Source: Butyrivibrio sp.
GTDB lineage: Bacteria > Bacillota > Clostridia > Lachnospirales > Lachnospiraceae
Reading direction: 5' to 3'
Assembly (NCBI GenBank): GCA_015056495.1
Contig: SVGC01000028.1
Location: 1-50,941 of the forward strand
DNA length: 50,941 nucleotides
Below are positions 34,413 to 43,957 of the stretch, in pieces (positions within the stretch are counted from its first letter, which is position 1; each line of letters begins with the position of its first letter). The notes beneath the pieces are model-generated. The model saw only the letters and a program-made list of their open reading frames with translations, had not been told where the DNA came from and did not search any database. Position numbers and translations under genes: made by a program.

Positions 34413-35966
34413 TCAAAGTTTTGTGGTCCACTGTGAAAGATCCCAGATATCAGTTGCAACACCATCATAAAAATCCGGTTCATGGCATACCATGATGATA
34501 CTGCCCTTATATTCCTTAAGAGCTCTCTTAAGCTCTTCCTTGGCATCTACATCCAGGTGGTTAGTCGGCTCGTCAAGGATCAGGATATTGCTCTTACGGT
34601 TGATGAGCTTACACAATCTTACCTTAGCCTGTTCTCCACCGGATAACACACGTACCTTGCTTTCAATATGCTTGGTGGTAAGTCCGCATTTACTGAGGGC
34701 ACTTCTGACTTCGTACTGTGAAAAGCCTGGGAACTCCTGCCATATTTCCTCAAGACAGGTATTGTCTCCATCTCCGGACATTTCCTGTTCGAAATATCCA
34801 AGTTCCTGACTGTCTCCCAGCTCAGCCTTACCGGAAATAGCAGGTATAAGCCCCATGATGCTCTTTAACAGAGTTGTCTTACCAATACCGTTGGCACCTT
34901 CAATAACAACCTTCTGGCCTCTCTCCATGTATAGATTGAGAGGCTTTGACAGAGGTTCATCATAACCGATGACCAGATCTTTAGTTTCAAGGATCACCTT
35001 GCCGCTAAGGCCGCCCTGAAGGAAATTAAAGGTTGGCTTTGGATTCTCTGTAGGCTTTTCAATGATGTCCATGGCATCAAGTTTTTTCTGTCTGGACATA
35101 GCCATATTTCTTGTAGCAACTCTTGCCTTATTTCTTGCAACGAAGTCCTTAAGATCAGCAATCTCCTGCTGCTGACGTCTGTAAGCAGCTTCCTGCTGAG
35201 ATTTCTGCATCTCATATACTTCCATGAACTTGTCATAATCACCCACATAGCGCTTAAGATCCTGATCATGCATGTGATATATGATATTGACCACGCTGTT
35301 CATAAATGGAACATCATGGCTGATAAGGATAAATGCATTTTCATAATCTTCCAGATAACGCTTAAGCCATGCAATATGCTCCTTATCAAGATAGTTGGTA
35401 GGCTCATCCAAAAGCAGGATATCAGGCTTAGCCAAAAGAAGCTTTGCAAGAAGTACCTTTGTTCTCTGTCCTCCAGACAGCTCTGTAACATCCCTGTCCA
35501 GACCTATCTCTGATAAACCAAGGGCTGCACCAACTTCTTCAATCTTGGAATCGATCATATAAAAATCATGAACAGTCAGAAGATCCTGAAGAGTTCCTGT
35601 CTCTTCCATAAGTTCATTCATTCTGTCTTCATCAGCTGTTGCCATCTCTTCATAAGCAGCATTCAACCTCTTTTCCATATCAAAAAGAGAATCAAATGCA
35701 GAAGCCAGAACGTCTCTGATAGTCATCCCGGCTTTCAGTACAGCATGCTGATCCAGATAACCAACTGCGGCATTTTTAGCCCACTCGATCTTACCTTCAT
35801 CAGGCTGGAGCTTACCGGTAATTATATTCATAAATGTGGACTTGCCTTCACCATTGGCGCCGACAAGTCCGATATGCTCTCCCTTTAACAAACGGAAAGA
35901 TACGTCATTAAATATAGCTCTGTCACCAAAGCCATGTGTTAAATGTTCAACGTTTAAAATACTCAT
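34413..35966 (-). CDS. ABC-F family ATPase (ribosome-associated)
   Basis: A 517-residue protein with two ABC cassettes and no membrane segment. Walker A motifs are GANGEGKST and GANGIGKTT, signatures LSGGQRTK and LSGGEQAK, Walker B LLLDEPTNYLD and LILDEPTNHLD. The linker (~235-315) is helical and charged, as in the translation factors of the family. ABC-F proteins act at the ribosomal E site; some give antibiotic resistance, but this looks like the housekeeping YbiT/YkpA type. It starts seven bases after the DUF1667 gene without a strong ribosome site, suggesting coupling. Confidence 0.9.
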   Translation of the reverse strand: MSILNVEHLTHGFGDRAIFNDVSFRLLKGEHIGLVGANGEGKSTFMNIITGKLQPDEGKIEWAKNAAVGYLDQHAVLKAGMTIRDVLASAFDSLFDMEKRLNAAYEEMATADEDRMNELMEETGTLQDLLTVHDFYMIDSKIEEVGAALGLSEIGLDRDVTELSGGQRTKVLLAKLLLAKPDILLLDEPTNYLDKEHIAWLKRYLEDYENAFILISHDVPFMNSVVNIIYHMHDQDLKRYVGDYDKFMEVYEMQKSQQEAAYRRQQQEIADLKDFVARNKARVATRNMAMSRQKKLDAMDIIEKPTENPKPTFNFLQGGLSGKVILETKDLVIGYDEPLSKPLNLYMERGQKVVIEGANGIGKTTLLKSIMGLIPAISGKAELGDSQELGYFEQEMSGDGDNTCLEEIWQEFPGFSQYEVRSALSKCGLTTKHIESKVRVLSGGEQAKVRLCKLINRKSNILILDEPTNHLDVDAKEELKRALKEYKGSIIMVCHEPDFYDGVATDIWDLSQWTTKL

Positions 35967-35973
35967 TAACCAA

Positions 35974-36339
35974 TCACTTTACTGCCTCGACATCTTTGGA
36001 CGCGATAATATCCACACCAGTTCCTGCAACGTTAGGAATGATGACGTCGCCAATATGTACAGGCGCCTTTACCTTTATTTTGTGTATCTCGTCCATTATA
36101 TCAAAAATTTTTCCTTTTGGAATATCCATTGCAGTTTTTACTGAAGCTCTTGCTATAGTGCCGCCTTCAACCACTACAGAGCTGGTTACGATACGTGTGG
36201 GATCTGTAACCTCTTTTTTGCCATAAGCAGCTCCTCTGGGGCAGGTATTACCTGTAACTGTGATATTATCTCCATCAATGGTCACTGTCAGTGCACAACC
36301 CAGCGGGCAATTTATACATGTAAGTTCTCTTGTTTCCAT
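35974..36339 (-). CDS. DUF1667 protein, Glp operon-associated
   Basis: A 121-residue protein with cysteines CINCPLGC (CxxCxxxC, 9-16) and a fourth in GNTCPRG, able to hold an iron-sulfur cluster. This family is found next to FAD-dependent GlpA- and GlpB-like proteins in anaerobic Firmicutes, where it may replace GlpC as an electron-transfer subunit. It lies 46 bases after the GlpB-like gene. Function is inferred from that context. Confidence 0.85.
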   Translation of the reverse strand: METRELTCINCPLGCALTVTIDGDNITVTGNTCPRGAAYGKKEVTDPTRIVTSSVVVEGGTIARASVKTAMDIPKGKIFDIMDEIHKIKVKAPVHIGDVIIPNVAGTGVDIIASKDVEAVK

Positions 36340-36385
36340 AATAAGCCTTCCTGCGCCAATAGCGCTCTATAATAGTTAATGATCA

Positions 36386-37645
36386 TCATTCTTCTGTACA
36401 TATCCTTATTGATCTAATATCCGGATATTCTGCAAAGCTCTCTTTTTTCAGGATCACCTGCTCCATTTCACCAGGGGCAAGCACTTTCTTTTTTACAGAA
36501 GATATCTTTTTGTCGTCGTAATATACACAGATGCTTCTGTCCTTGAAAACATCAGCTACTCTGAATCTGACTACTACCTTATCGTTCATGTTCACTATAT
36601 CCAGAGACTGTGGCACAGTATATCTGACTCCGCCATCTGCGATCATAGTAACTTTCTTTCCAGACTTATTTTCCTGTCCGCATACATAGCGGGCTGCATT
36701 CTGTCCTGCAAGGGCAGCTTCTTCAGATACATAATCTACAAGGTCGTGGACATGGAGCACGTTGCCACAGGCAAATACTCCTTCAAGTCCTGTCTGAAGC
36801 TTGTCATCAACGTCAGGTCCGCTTGTAACGCGGTTCATGGCAACGCCGATTCCTTTTGTAAGTTCATTTTCAGGCAAAAGGCCACATGAAAGCAGCAATG
36901 TATCGGCTTCATAAAACTCCTCAGTACCTGGGATAGGTTTTCTGTTTGCATCTACTTCAGCAATAGTAATGCCTTCTACATGCTCTTTTCCCTTGATGTC
37001 TATAACCGTATGGCTCAGTTTGAGCGGAATATCATAGTCATTGAGGCACTGTACGATATTTCTCTTAAGACCGCCTGAATAAGGCATCAGTTCAGCTACC
37101 ACTTCTACCTTGGCACCTTCAAGAGTCATTCTTCTGGCCATGATAAGTCCGATATCACCTGATCCAAGGATAACAACCTTTTTGCCTACCATATGGCCTT
37201 CAATATTCATGAGTCTCTGGGCTGTTCCGGCAGTATATATTCCTGCAGGTCTGTATCCTGGTATGTTAAGGGCTCCTCTTGGCCTCTCACGGCAGCCCAT
37301 GGCCAGTATGATGGCCTTGGCCTTGATGGTCATAAGTCCGTCTTCTTTGTTGATGAAGGTCACTTCTTTGTTTTTATTGATATCTATCACCATAGTATTT
37401 AATTTGTATGGTATCTTCTCATCAAGAACTTCCTTGATAAATCTTCCTGCATATTCAGGCCCTGTCAGTTCTTCCTTAAATGTATGAAGTCCAAAACCGT
37501 TATGTATGCACTGATTTAAGATTCCTCCAAGGATATTATCTCTTTCGAGAATAAGTATATTCTCTGCTCCATTTCTTTTTGCAGAAAGTGCTGCAGCCAG
37601 TCCTGCAGGTCCACCACCAATTACCACTACATCTATTGTATTCAT
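36386..37645 (-). CDS. FAD-dependent oxidoreductase of the glycerol-3-P dehydrogenase complex
   Basis: A 419-residue pyridine-nucleotide-disulfide-type flavoprotein. The FAD motif VVIGGGPAGLAAALSAKRNG is at the N-terminus, a second Rossmann motif VVILGSGDIGLIMARRM near 155-170 binds NAD(P), and FACGNVLHVHDLVDYVSEE is the second FAD contact. No redox-active CxxC pair is visible. It is placed between the GlpA-like protein and DUF1667, as in anaerobic glycerol-3-phosphate oxidation operons. Another substrate remains possible. Confidence 0.85.
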   Translation of the reverse strand: MNTIDVVVIGGGPAGLAAALSAKRNGAENILILERDNILGGILNQCIHNGFGLHTFKEELTGPEYAGRFIKEVLDEKIPYKLNTMVIDINKNKEVTFINKEDGLMTIKAKAIILAMGCRERPRGALNIPGYRPAGIYTAGTAQRLMNIEGHMVGKKVVILGSGDIGLIMARRMTLEGAKVEVVAELMPYSGGLKRNIVQCLNDYDIPLKLSHTVIDIKGKEHVEGITIAEVDANRKPIPGTEEFYEADTLLLSCGLLPENELTKGIGVAMNRVTSGPDVDDKLQTGLEGVFACGNVLHVHDLVDYVSEEAALAGQNAARYVCGQENKSGKKVTMIADGGVRYTVPQSLDIVNMNDKVVVRFRVADVFKDRSICVYYDDKKISSVKKKVLAPGEMEQVILKKESFAEYPDIRSIRICTEE

Positions 37646-37727
37646 GCTATCTCCTATCTTCTGAATCTGTTTTCAATATTTTTTGTTACTGTCTGCCTTC
37701 ATAAGCCCAATTCATCAGCAATTTAGA

Positions 37728-39158
37728 TCAATCTCCAACTATGAGCTCTGAGCCTGGTCTGTTCTTGCAGACTTCCGTAACCGGTATTCCCAGTTCTCTT
37801 GCAAGGATCTCAACAGTCCTTGGTGTGCAAAAGCCTGCCTGACAGCGGCCCATTCCGGCTCTGGTCCTGCGCTTTACTCCATCCATGGACTTTGCTCCAA
37901 GAGTCCTGTGTATAGCATCTAATATTTCGCCTTCACTTATACCTTCACATCTACAGATGATAGTTCCATATGCAGGATTCTTTTTGATAAGCTCTGCTCT
38001 TTCTTCAAACGAGAGCTGGGCTACTCTAGGTATTCCTACTCGTTTTCCATTAAAATCTTTCTTCTCGGAAGCACCTGCTTTTTCTGCTACCTTTTTGGCA
38101 AGAAATACGCCAATAGCAGGAGCACTTGTAAGACCTGGAGATTCAATTCCTGCTGCATCAAAAAATCCTTCTGCATCCTCACATTCTCCGATAATAAAAT
38201 CGTCTCCATCCTCATGTGCTCTCAGACCTGAGAAAGATGTTATAGTCTGTCTGAATGGGACATTTTTAACTGATTTATTCGCCTTCATTGATACATCTGC
38301 AAGCTCCTGTGCCGTTGTTGCAGTACATTCCTTGTCTTCAACATCAACAGCAGTTGGTCCTGCAAGAAGATTGCCATGAACAGTTGGTGTTACAAGGATT
38401 CCTTTTCCATATTTACCAGGAAGCTGGAAGATTGTATGAGAAACATAATTACCAACTTCCCTATCCATCAATAAATAATCACCTTTTCTAGGTGTTATAT
38501 GCAGTTTTTTCTCGCTCACCATATTATGCAGTTCATCGCTATAAACACCTGCGGCATTAACCACGTATTTAGTAGTGATCTCGCCCTGATTGGTCACAAG
38601 CTTATAACCGCCATCTATTTTCTCTATCTTTTGGACCTGTGTATTGAACCTGAATTCCACGCCATTATCAGCAGCATTTTCAGCCATAGCTATAGTCATT
38701 CCAAAAGGACACACAATTCCACCTGTAGGAGCTACAAGTGCTGCTACAACTTCATCAGATACATTAGGCTCAAGCTCTCTTATTTTGTCTCCGCTTACAA
38801 TTTCAAGACCTTCAACTCCATTGGCAATACCTCTGTCATAAAGTGCCTGAAGAGCTGGTCTATCATTTTCGTCAAAACATAAAACAACGGATCCATTCAT
38901 TTTGAATTCAAAATCCAGCTCCTTGGAAAGTGCAGCCATCATCCTGTTGCCTTCTACATTAAATTTGGCCTTCAATGTGCCAGGAACAGCATCAAATCCG
39001 GCATGAGCTATTGCACTGTTAGCCTTGGAGGTGCCTGAGCACACATCCTCTTCCTTTTCCAGCAGCAACACATCCAGTTCATATCTGGACAATTCTCTTG
39101 CAATGCAACTGCCAACTACACCACCACCAATAATTACAACGTCTTTCTCCATATTCAT
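37728..39158 (-). CDS. GlpA-like FAD oxidoreductase with BFD [2Fe-2S] domain
   Basis: A 476-residue protein. The FAD-binding DAO domain starts VVIIGGGVVGSCIARELSRY. The C-terminal ~75 residues are a BFD-type [2Fe-2S] domain: ICRCEG and GRCQAGFC supply four cysteines. This matches anaerobic glycerol-3-phosphate dehydrogenase large subunits of Clostridia. It heads a three-gene set with the flavoprotein and DUF1667. An ATG two codons in is equally well placed. No glycerol kinase or facilitator is in the window. Confidence 0.87.
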   Translation of the reverse strand: MNMEKDVVIIGGGVVGSCIARELSRYELDVLLLEKEEDVCSGTSKANSAIAHAGFDAVPGTLKAKFNVEGNRMMAALSKELDFEFKMNGSVVLCFDENDRPALQALYDRGIANGVEGLEIVSGDKIRELEPNVSDEVVAALVAPTGGIVCPFGMTIAMAENAADNGVEFRFNTQVQKIEKIDGGYKLVTNQGEITTKYVVNAAGVYSDELHNMVSEKKLHITPRKGDYLLMDREVGNYVSHTIFQLPGKYGKGILVTPTVHGNLLAGPTAVDVEDKECTATTAQELADVSMKANKSVKNVPFRQTITSFSGLRAHEDGDDFIIGECEDAEGFFDAAGIESPGLTSAPAIGVFLAKKVAEKAGASEKKDFNGKRVGIPRVAQLSFEERAELIKKNPAYGTIICRCEGISEGEILDAIHRTLGAKSMDGVKRRTRAGMGRCQAGFCTPRTVEILARELGIPVTEVCKNRPGSELIVGD

Positions 39159-39218
39159 TCCTTAACCTTTCTCCTATACCCAAATTTAGCTTTTACAAAT
39201 TTCAAATATTTCTAAACG

Positions 39219-39275
39219 CAAAAAAGAGAGTAAAGAATTGCACACAAAAAAATGTGCTGATTTCCTTACTCTCTT
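39219..39275 (-). terminator. Terminator of the yicC-to-deaD transcript
   Basis: AAGAGAGTAA (39224-39233) pairs with TTACTCTCTT (39266-39275), enclosing a second stem GCACA/TGTGC. On the minus strand it ends in TTTTTTGCG. It lies about 67 bases past the deaD stop and upstream of the glp-like operon. Confidence 0.8.
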
Positions 39276-39341
39276 CGTCTCTTAGGTTAATCAGTGTTTA
39301 TAGTAAAATATTAACACCAAAACTATGATAATTCAATCTTA

Positions 39342-41180
39342 TTATTCAAACTTGCCATCACTGCTGCGAGTCTTGATATTCAATCTGTCATAAGAATGGC
39401 CAAAGCTAGGTCTTGACTGTCCTGCATGCTCAGATCTTCTCTTAGGCTTTCCTTCTGGCTTATCTGAACCATAGAATCTGCTTGAATTATGTTCTTTCTT
39501 AACAGAATAACTATGCTTCTTATTATCGCTCTTCTCGCCTGACTTGGAATTCTTCTTACCAAATCCAAGATCAAACTTAGGTGCAAACTTGCCACCACGA
39601 CCTTCACGGCTTCCTCTGCCATCACGGCCTCCGCGACCATCTCTGCCCTTTCTGTCAAATCTGCCTCTTCCATCACGATAAGCTGATCTTCCGGAATTTC
39701 TTCCATAGCCACGAACTCTCTTATTGAAGTACTCATCTTCAAATCCAAGATCTTCAAGTTCTTTACCCATCTTGAGCTTCATGAATCCAGCTGCAAGCTG
39801 CTCAGCTGTGTACTCACCCTCTTCGATCTTCTGATTTACAAATTCAAGTACAGATGTAATGTCATCATTTTCGATTATATCGATAACTTCAGCAAATACC
39901 TTCTGAGATTTAGCTCTTGTGATATCCTTGGCTGAAGGGATCTTACGCTCTTCAATCTTGGTATGACAGATCTTCTCAATCTCACGGAGCTTGTACATCT
40001 CTCTACCTGTTACAAGTGTGTATGAGCTTCCGCTTCTGCCGGCACGACCTGTTCTACCGATACGGTGAACATAATATTCAATATCTTCTGGGATATCAAA
40101 GTTAAATACAGCTTCAACGCCACTTACGTCAATACCTCTTGCAGCAACGTCTGTCGCAATAAGGATGCTGACTCTGCCATTTCTAAAGAGATTCATTACT
40201 GTATCTCTCTGATTCTGTGACAGATCACCATGTAAGCCTTCTGCAAGATATCCCTGATCCTTAAGGCTATTTGCAAGCTGATCTACCATTCTCTTAGTGT
40301 TACAGAAGATAAGACTTCTGTTTGGATGATAGAAATCCATAAGTCTTACAAGTACCTGCTCTTTTGCAGTATGAGGTACTCTGTAATATGCCTGCTCTAT
40401 TGTAGAAGTTGTGATCTCCTTTGGAGTCATGCGGATGTACTCAGCATCAGCCTTCTGATACTGTCTTGTGATCTCCATGATAGGCTTAGGCATTGTAGCT
40501 GAAAACAGTGCTGTCTGATGCTCTTCAGGCATGTTCTGAAGAACAGTCTCAATGTCTTCTCTAAATCCCATATCAAGCATTTCATCAGCTTCATCAAGGA
40601 CAAGTACCTTAACATCCTTGAGCTTCATTGTATGTCTGCGGATATGGTCAAGAACACGTCCAGGTGTTCCAACGACAATCTGAACTCCTGCAGAAAGTGC
40701 TCTTATCTGTCTTGAAATATCCTGTCCGCCATATACGGAGAGGACTTTTACGCCAAACATATACTTGGCAAAATCTCTGATATCATCTGCAGCCTGCATA
40801 GCAAGCTCTCTTGTAGGACATAAAACAACAGCCTGAAGATGCTTATTACTTGGATCCACCTGCTGAAGAAGTGGGATACCAAAAGCGGCTGTCTTACCTG
40901 TTCCGGTCTGAGCCTGTCCAATAAGGTCTTTACCAGCCATCATTACAGGTATTGCTGCCTCCTGGATTGGAGACATATATACAAATCCTTTTTCACTAAC
41001 AGCACGGATGATCCTCTCATCAATGCCTGATCCTTCATATTTCTTTCTTGTGTCTGTTTCTTCCTCTGTGTCTACTTCTGCGTCTGCTTCCTTTTCAATC
41101 TCCTTTGAACTCTCCTCAAGGCCTTCTGCCATGATCCTGTCCATTCTGTCTTCTAATTCTTTTGTAAACTCTAAACTCAT
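39342..41180 (-). CDS. deaD: DEAD-box RNA helicase (DeaD/CshA-like)
   Basis: A 612-residue RNA helicase. Motifs are AQTGTGKT (I), PTRELA (Ia), VLDEADEM (II), SAT (III), ARGID (V) and HRIGRTGRAG (VI). An acidic N-terminal extension of ~55 residues (KEIEKEADAEVDTEEETD) precedes the Q motif region. The C-terminal tail from about 500 is Arg/Gly-rich (RGRFDRKGRDGRGGRDG), an RNA-binding RGG-like tail seen in cold-shock and ribosome-biogenesis helicases. It lies 28 bases after cinA and probably ends that operon. Confidence 0.95.
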   Translation of the reverse strand: MSLEFTKELEDRMDRIMAEGLEESSKEIEKEADAEVDTEEETDTRKKYEGSGIDERIIRAVSEKGFVYMSPIQEAAIPVMMAGKDLIGQAQTGTGKTAAFGIPLLQQVDPSNKHLQAVVLCPTRELAMQAADDIRDFAKYMFGVKVLSVYGGQDISRQIRALSAGVQIVVGTPGRVLDHIRRHTMKLKDVKVLVLDEADEMLDMGFREDIETVLQNMPEEHQTALFSATMPKPIMEITRQYQKADAEYIRMTPKEITTSTIEQAYYRVPHTAKEQVLVRLMDFYHPNRSLIFCNTKRMVDQLANSLKDQGYLAEGLHGDLSQNQRDTVMNLFRNGRVSILIATDVAARGIDVSGVEAVFNFDIPEDIEYYVHRIGRTGRAGRSGSSYTLVTGREMYKLREIEKICHTKIEERKIPSAKDITRAKSQKVFAEVIDIIENDDITSVLEFVNQKIEEGEYTAEQLAAGFMKLKMGKELEDLGFEDEYFNKRVRGYGRNSGRSAYRDGRGRFDRKGRDGRGGRDGRGSREGRGGKFAPKFDLGFGKKNSKSGEKSDNKKHSYSVKKEHNSSRFYGSDKPEGKPKRRSEHAGQSRPSFGHSYDRLNIKTRSSDGKFE

Positions 41181-41208
41181 TTTCTTTCCTAATTTCTCTT
41201 ACTACTGG

Positions 41209-41679
41209 TCATAGCAAAACACGCATACTATGGATGGCGCTTCTGACTGCCTGTTCCCTCACCTCGGCTCTTGTGCCTTCAAAAACATGTTTAACTACGA
41301 TTTTTTTTCCCTTTACATAAATACCAATGTACACAAGCCCTACCGGCTTGTCTGGGCTCCCGCCTCCGGGGCCTGCTATACCTGTGACAGATATCGCCGC
41401 ATCTGCCTTTGCAGCCTTTGCTGCACCTTCTGCCATCTCACTGGCAACTCTTTCGCTGACTGCAGTATCAGTAGCAAGTACTTCCTCTGATACTCCCAGC
41501 ATCTCATGTTTAGCCTCATCACAATAGGTAACGAAGCCACGTTTGAACACCTCAGAAGAACCCGGCACATCTGTTATAGCCGCAGCTATAAGACCTCCTG
41601 TGCAGGATTCTGCAGTAGTTATTGTCATTCCCTCTTTTTTTAATGTCTCAACCAGTTCAATGCATTCTGTAACAACCAT
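41209..41679 (-). CDS. cinA: CinA C-terminal family (nicotinamide-nucleotide amidohydrolase)
   Basis: A 156-residue stand-alone CinA C-terminal domain, the PncC type that deamidates NMN to nicotinate mononucleotide. Typical blocks are TAESCTGGLIAAAITDVPGS, FVTYCDEAKHEMLGV and SVTGIAGPGGGSPDKPVG. Full-length CinA of ~410 residues has an extra N-terminal domain that is absent. Its ATG follows the pgsA stop directly, so the two are coupled. Confidence 0.92.
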   Translation of the reverse strand: MVVTECIELVETLKKEGMTITTAESCTGGLIAAAITDVPGSSEVFKRGFVTYCDEAKHEMLGVSEEVLATDTAVSERVASEMAEGAAKAAKADAAISVTGIAGPGGGSPDKPVGLVYIGIYVKGKKIVVKHVFEGTRAEVREQAVRSAIHSMRVLL

Positions 41680-42225
41680 TTACATATCACCACTCATTAC
41701 GTCTTTATTTTTAATAATGTAATCACATAAAGAAATGATAGTAAGTGCCAAAGCGATCCACATGATCACCTGTGCCAAAATAGTCAACCATGCTGCTTCG
41801 AATCCAAGATTTAAGATCATCAGGATAACCATGATCATCTGGAATGTAGTCTTGAACTTGCCCCAATAGCTTGCAGCAATAACTCTTCCATTATCAGCTG
41901 CTATAAGTCTGAAACCACTTATAGTAAATTCTCTGGCTATAATAATAACCACTACCCATGATGGGATCTGTCCAAGCTCAATAAGGCAGATCATCGCACT
42001 GCATACAAGCAGCTTGTCTGCCAATGGATCCATGAATTTTCCAAAGTCAGTCACTAAATTGTACTTTCTTGCAATCTTTCCGTCAGCAAGATCTGTAAGA
42101 CTTGCTATGATAAAAATTCCCAAAGCGATAAAATTATCATATGCAGTAATATTGCATAACAGAAAAACAACAAAAAACGGAATCAATAATACTCTAAAGA
42201 GGGTAAGTTTATTCGGCAGATTCAT
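41680..42225 (-). CDS. pgsA: CDP-diacylglycerol-glycerol-3-phosphate phosphatidyltransferase
   Basis: Membrane enzyme of 181 residues making phosphatidylglycerophosphate. The CDP-alcohol phosphotransferase motif is complete: DLADGKIAR, then GKFMDPLADK (D-G-x2-A-R-x8-G-x3-D-x3-D). Four to six helices. NLPNKLTLFRVLLIPFF is the usual N-terminus. Its first 17 bases overlap the end of rimO, and cinA follows without a gap, an order common in Firmicutes. Confidence 0.95.
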   Translation of the reverse strand: MNLPNKLTLFRVLLIPFFVVFLLCNITAYDNFIALGIFIIASLTDLADGKIARKYNLVTDFGKFMDPLADKLLVCSAMICLIELGQIPSWVVVIIIAREFTISGFRLIAADNGRVIAASYWGKFKTTFQMIMVILMILNLGFEAAWLTILAQVIMWIALALTIISLCDYIIKNKDVMSGDM

Positions 42226-43564
42226 CGCACAATTCTCCTATTAAATCATATTCATTTGAACCCGTGATCTTTACAGTAACAAAGTCCCCTGTAATGAGTT
42301 CTCTGTTAACTCCATTTATAAAAACATATCCGTCGATATCAGGAGCATCTTTATATGTTCTTCCAACATATGTAAATACATCTATATCAGAATCTGTAAT
42401 ACGTCCTTCGATAACAGCCTTTACCGTCTTACCGACCATAGCCCTTGCAGCTTCAAAGGCTATCTCCTGCTGGAGCTTCATGATCTTAGTCTTTCTGGTC
42501 TTTTTGATACGCTCTGATACCTGATCAGGCATTCTGGCTGCAGGAGTATCTTCTTCCTGAGAATAAGTAAATGCGCCAAGTCTGTCAAAACGCATCTTCT
42601 TAACAAATTCCATCGTCTCTCTGTGATCAGCAGCTGTCTCCCCTGGGAAACCTGTGATCAGAGTTGTTCTGATACAAATATCAGGAATGTTATCCCTGAG
42701 TCTCTTTACTATTTCTTCGATCTCTGCTCTGTTGGTTCTTCTGCCCATTCTCTTAAGAACAGCATCTGCACCACTCTGTACAGGGATATCAATATAATGG
42801 CATATCTTTGGCTCATCACGCATTACTTCAATAAGCTCATCCGTGATCTCTTCCGGATAGCAATACATAAGTCTGAGCCATTTAAGTCCATCGATCTGAC
42901 ATAGTCTTCTCAATAGTTCTGGAAGTTTCTTCTCACCATAAAGATCAGTGCCGTAAAGAGTAGTCTCCTGAGCGATCAGTATCAGCTCAGTAACACCCTG
43001 CTCTGCAAGAGTGGCAGCCTCTTTAACAAGATCTTCCATAGGAACACTTCTGTAATGTCCTCTGACCTTTGGTATTACGCAATAAGTACAATTCTTATCG
43101 CAGCCCTCAGCAATCCTGAGGTAATTATACATACCACCTGTGGTCTGGACTCTGGCTCTGTTACCAACAGCCTCTCTGTCAATGCTCTCCAGATACTGCT
43201 TTCCCGGATCATGGGCTGCAGCAGCCTCGATGGCATCAATGATCTTTTCAAGAGCCGTTGTTCCTACTATGGCATCAACTTCCGGAATTTCTTTAAGGAT
43301 CTCTTCCTTGTATCTCTGAGCCAGGCAGCCTGTTACAACAAGAGCCTTAAGCTGACCGGCATTCTTTAATTCTGCGAACTCCAGAATAGTATTAACACTT
43401 TCTTCCTTCGCATCAGAGATAAAGCAGCAGGTATTGATCACTGCTGCTTCTGCTTCACTTTCATCATCAACAAATTCATGACCGCGTGAACTTAACATTC
43501 CGAGCATGATCTCAGAATCCACACGGTTCTTATCGCATCCAAGCGATACAAATAATATCTTCAT
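42209..43564 (-). CDS. rimO: Ribosomal protein S12 methylthiotransferase RimO
   Basis: A 451-residue radical SAM enzyme that methylthiolates an aspartate of ribosomal S12. The N-terminal UPF0004 domain begins FVSLGCDKNRVDSEIMLGML, with further cysteines in NTCCFI and VTGCLAQRY. The radical SAM motif is CDKNCTYCVIP (CxxxCxxC). A C-terminal TRAM domain ends the protein. The SLGCDKNRVDSE form separates RimO from MiaB. It starts six bases after rpoZ. Confidence 0.96.
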   Translation of the reverse strand: MKILFVSLGCDKNRVDSEIMLGMLSSRGHEFVDDESEAEAAVINTCCFISDAKEESVNTILEFAELKNAGQLKALVVTGCLAQRYKEEILKEIPEVDAIVGTTALEKIIDAIEAAAAHDPGKQYLESIDREAVGNRARVQTTGGMYNYLRIAEGCDKNCTYCVIPKVRGHYRSVPMEDLVKEAATLAEQGVTELILIAQETTLYGTDLYGEKKLPELLRRLCQIDGLKWLRLMYCYPEEITDELIEVMRDEPKICHYIDIPVQSGADAVLKRMGRRTNRAEIEEIVKRLRDNIPDICIRTTLITGFPGETAADHRETMEFVKKMRFDRLGAFTYSQEEDTPAARMPDQVSERIKKTRKTKIMKLQQEIAFEAARAMVGKTVKAVIEGRITDSDIDVFTYVGRTYKDAPDIDGYVFINGVNRELITGDFVTVKITGSNEYDLIGELCDESAE

Positions 43565-43570
43565 TAAAAA

Positions 43571-43888
43571 TTATTCCTGAACTTCTTCTGAAACTGTTTC
43601 TTCTTCAACTTCCTTAGCATTCTCTGCTTCAAGCTGAGCTCTGAGAGCTTCCTTTTCGTCATCTGTAAGGATCTTGATCTGTCCCTGATTAAGCTCATCA
43701 ACAGCTATGCTCAGTGGCTTCTCCTTAGCTTTTACTCTTACAAGTGGCTCATCACCAGCTATAAGCTGTCTGGCACGTCTTGATGTTGCCATAACAATTG
43801 AATATCTAGAGCTGATTACAGGCTCCTCGCCTTCCTCAACGCCCTTATTAACTACTTTCATCAAATCAACATAAGATGGATGTATCAT
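43571..43888 (-). CDS. rpoZ: RNA polymerase omega subunit
   Basis: A 105-residue omega subunit that helps fold and assemble beta-prime. MIHPSYVDLM replaces the more common M..PS...L, SRYSIVMATSRRARQL is the conserved core, and the C-terminus is strongly acidic. The open frame extends 15 codons further, but AAGGGAG sits six bases before the ATG at 43888. It lies 69 bases after gmk, as in most Firmicutes. Confidence 0.93.
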   Translation of the reverse strand: MIHPSYVDLMKVVNKGVEEGEEPVISSRYSIVMATSRRARQLIAGDEPLVRVKAKEKPLSIAVDELNQGQIKILTDDEKEALRAQLEAENAKEVEEETVSEEVQE

Positions 43889-43957
43889 AGTATTACTCCC
43901 TTCATTAATTACATTCGATGTAAAAAAATGCATTACAACCTTATAACAATACCAAAA

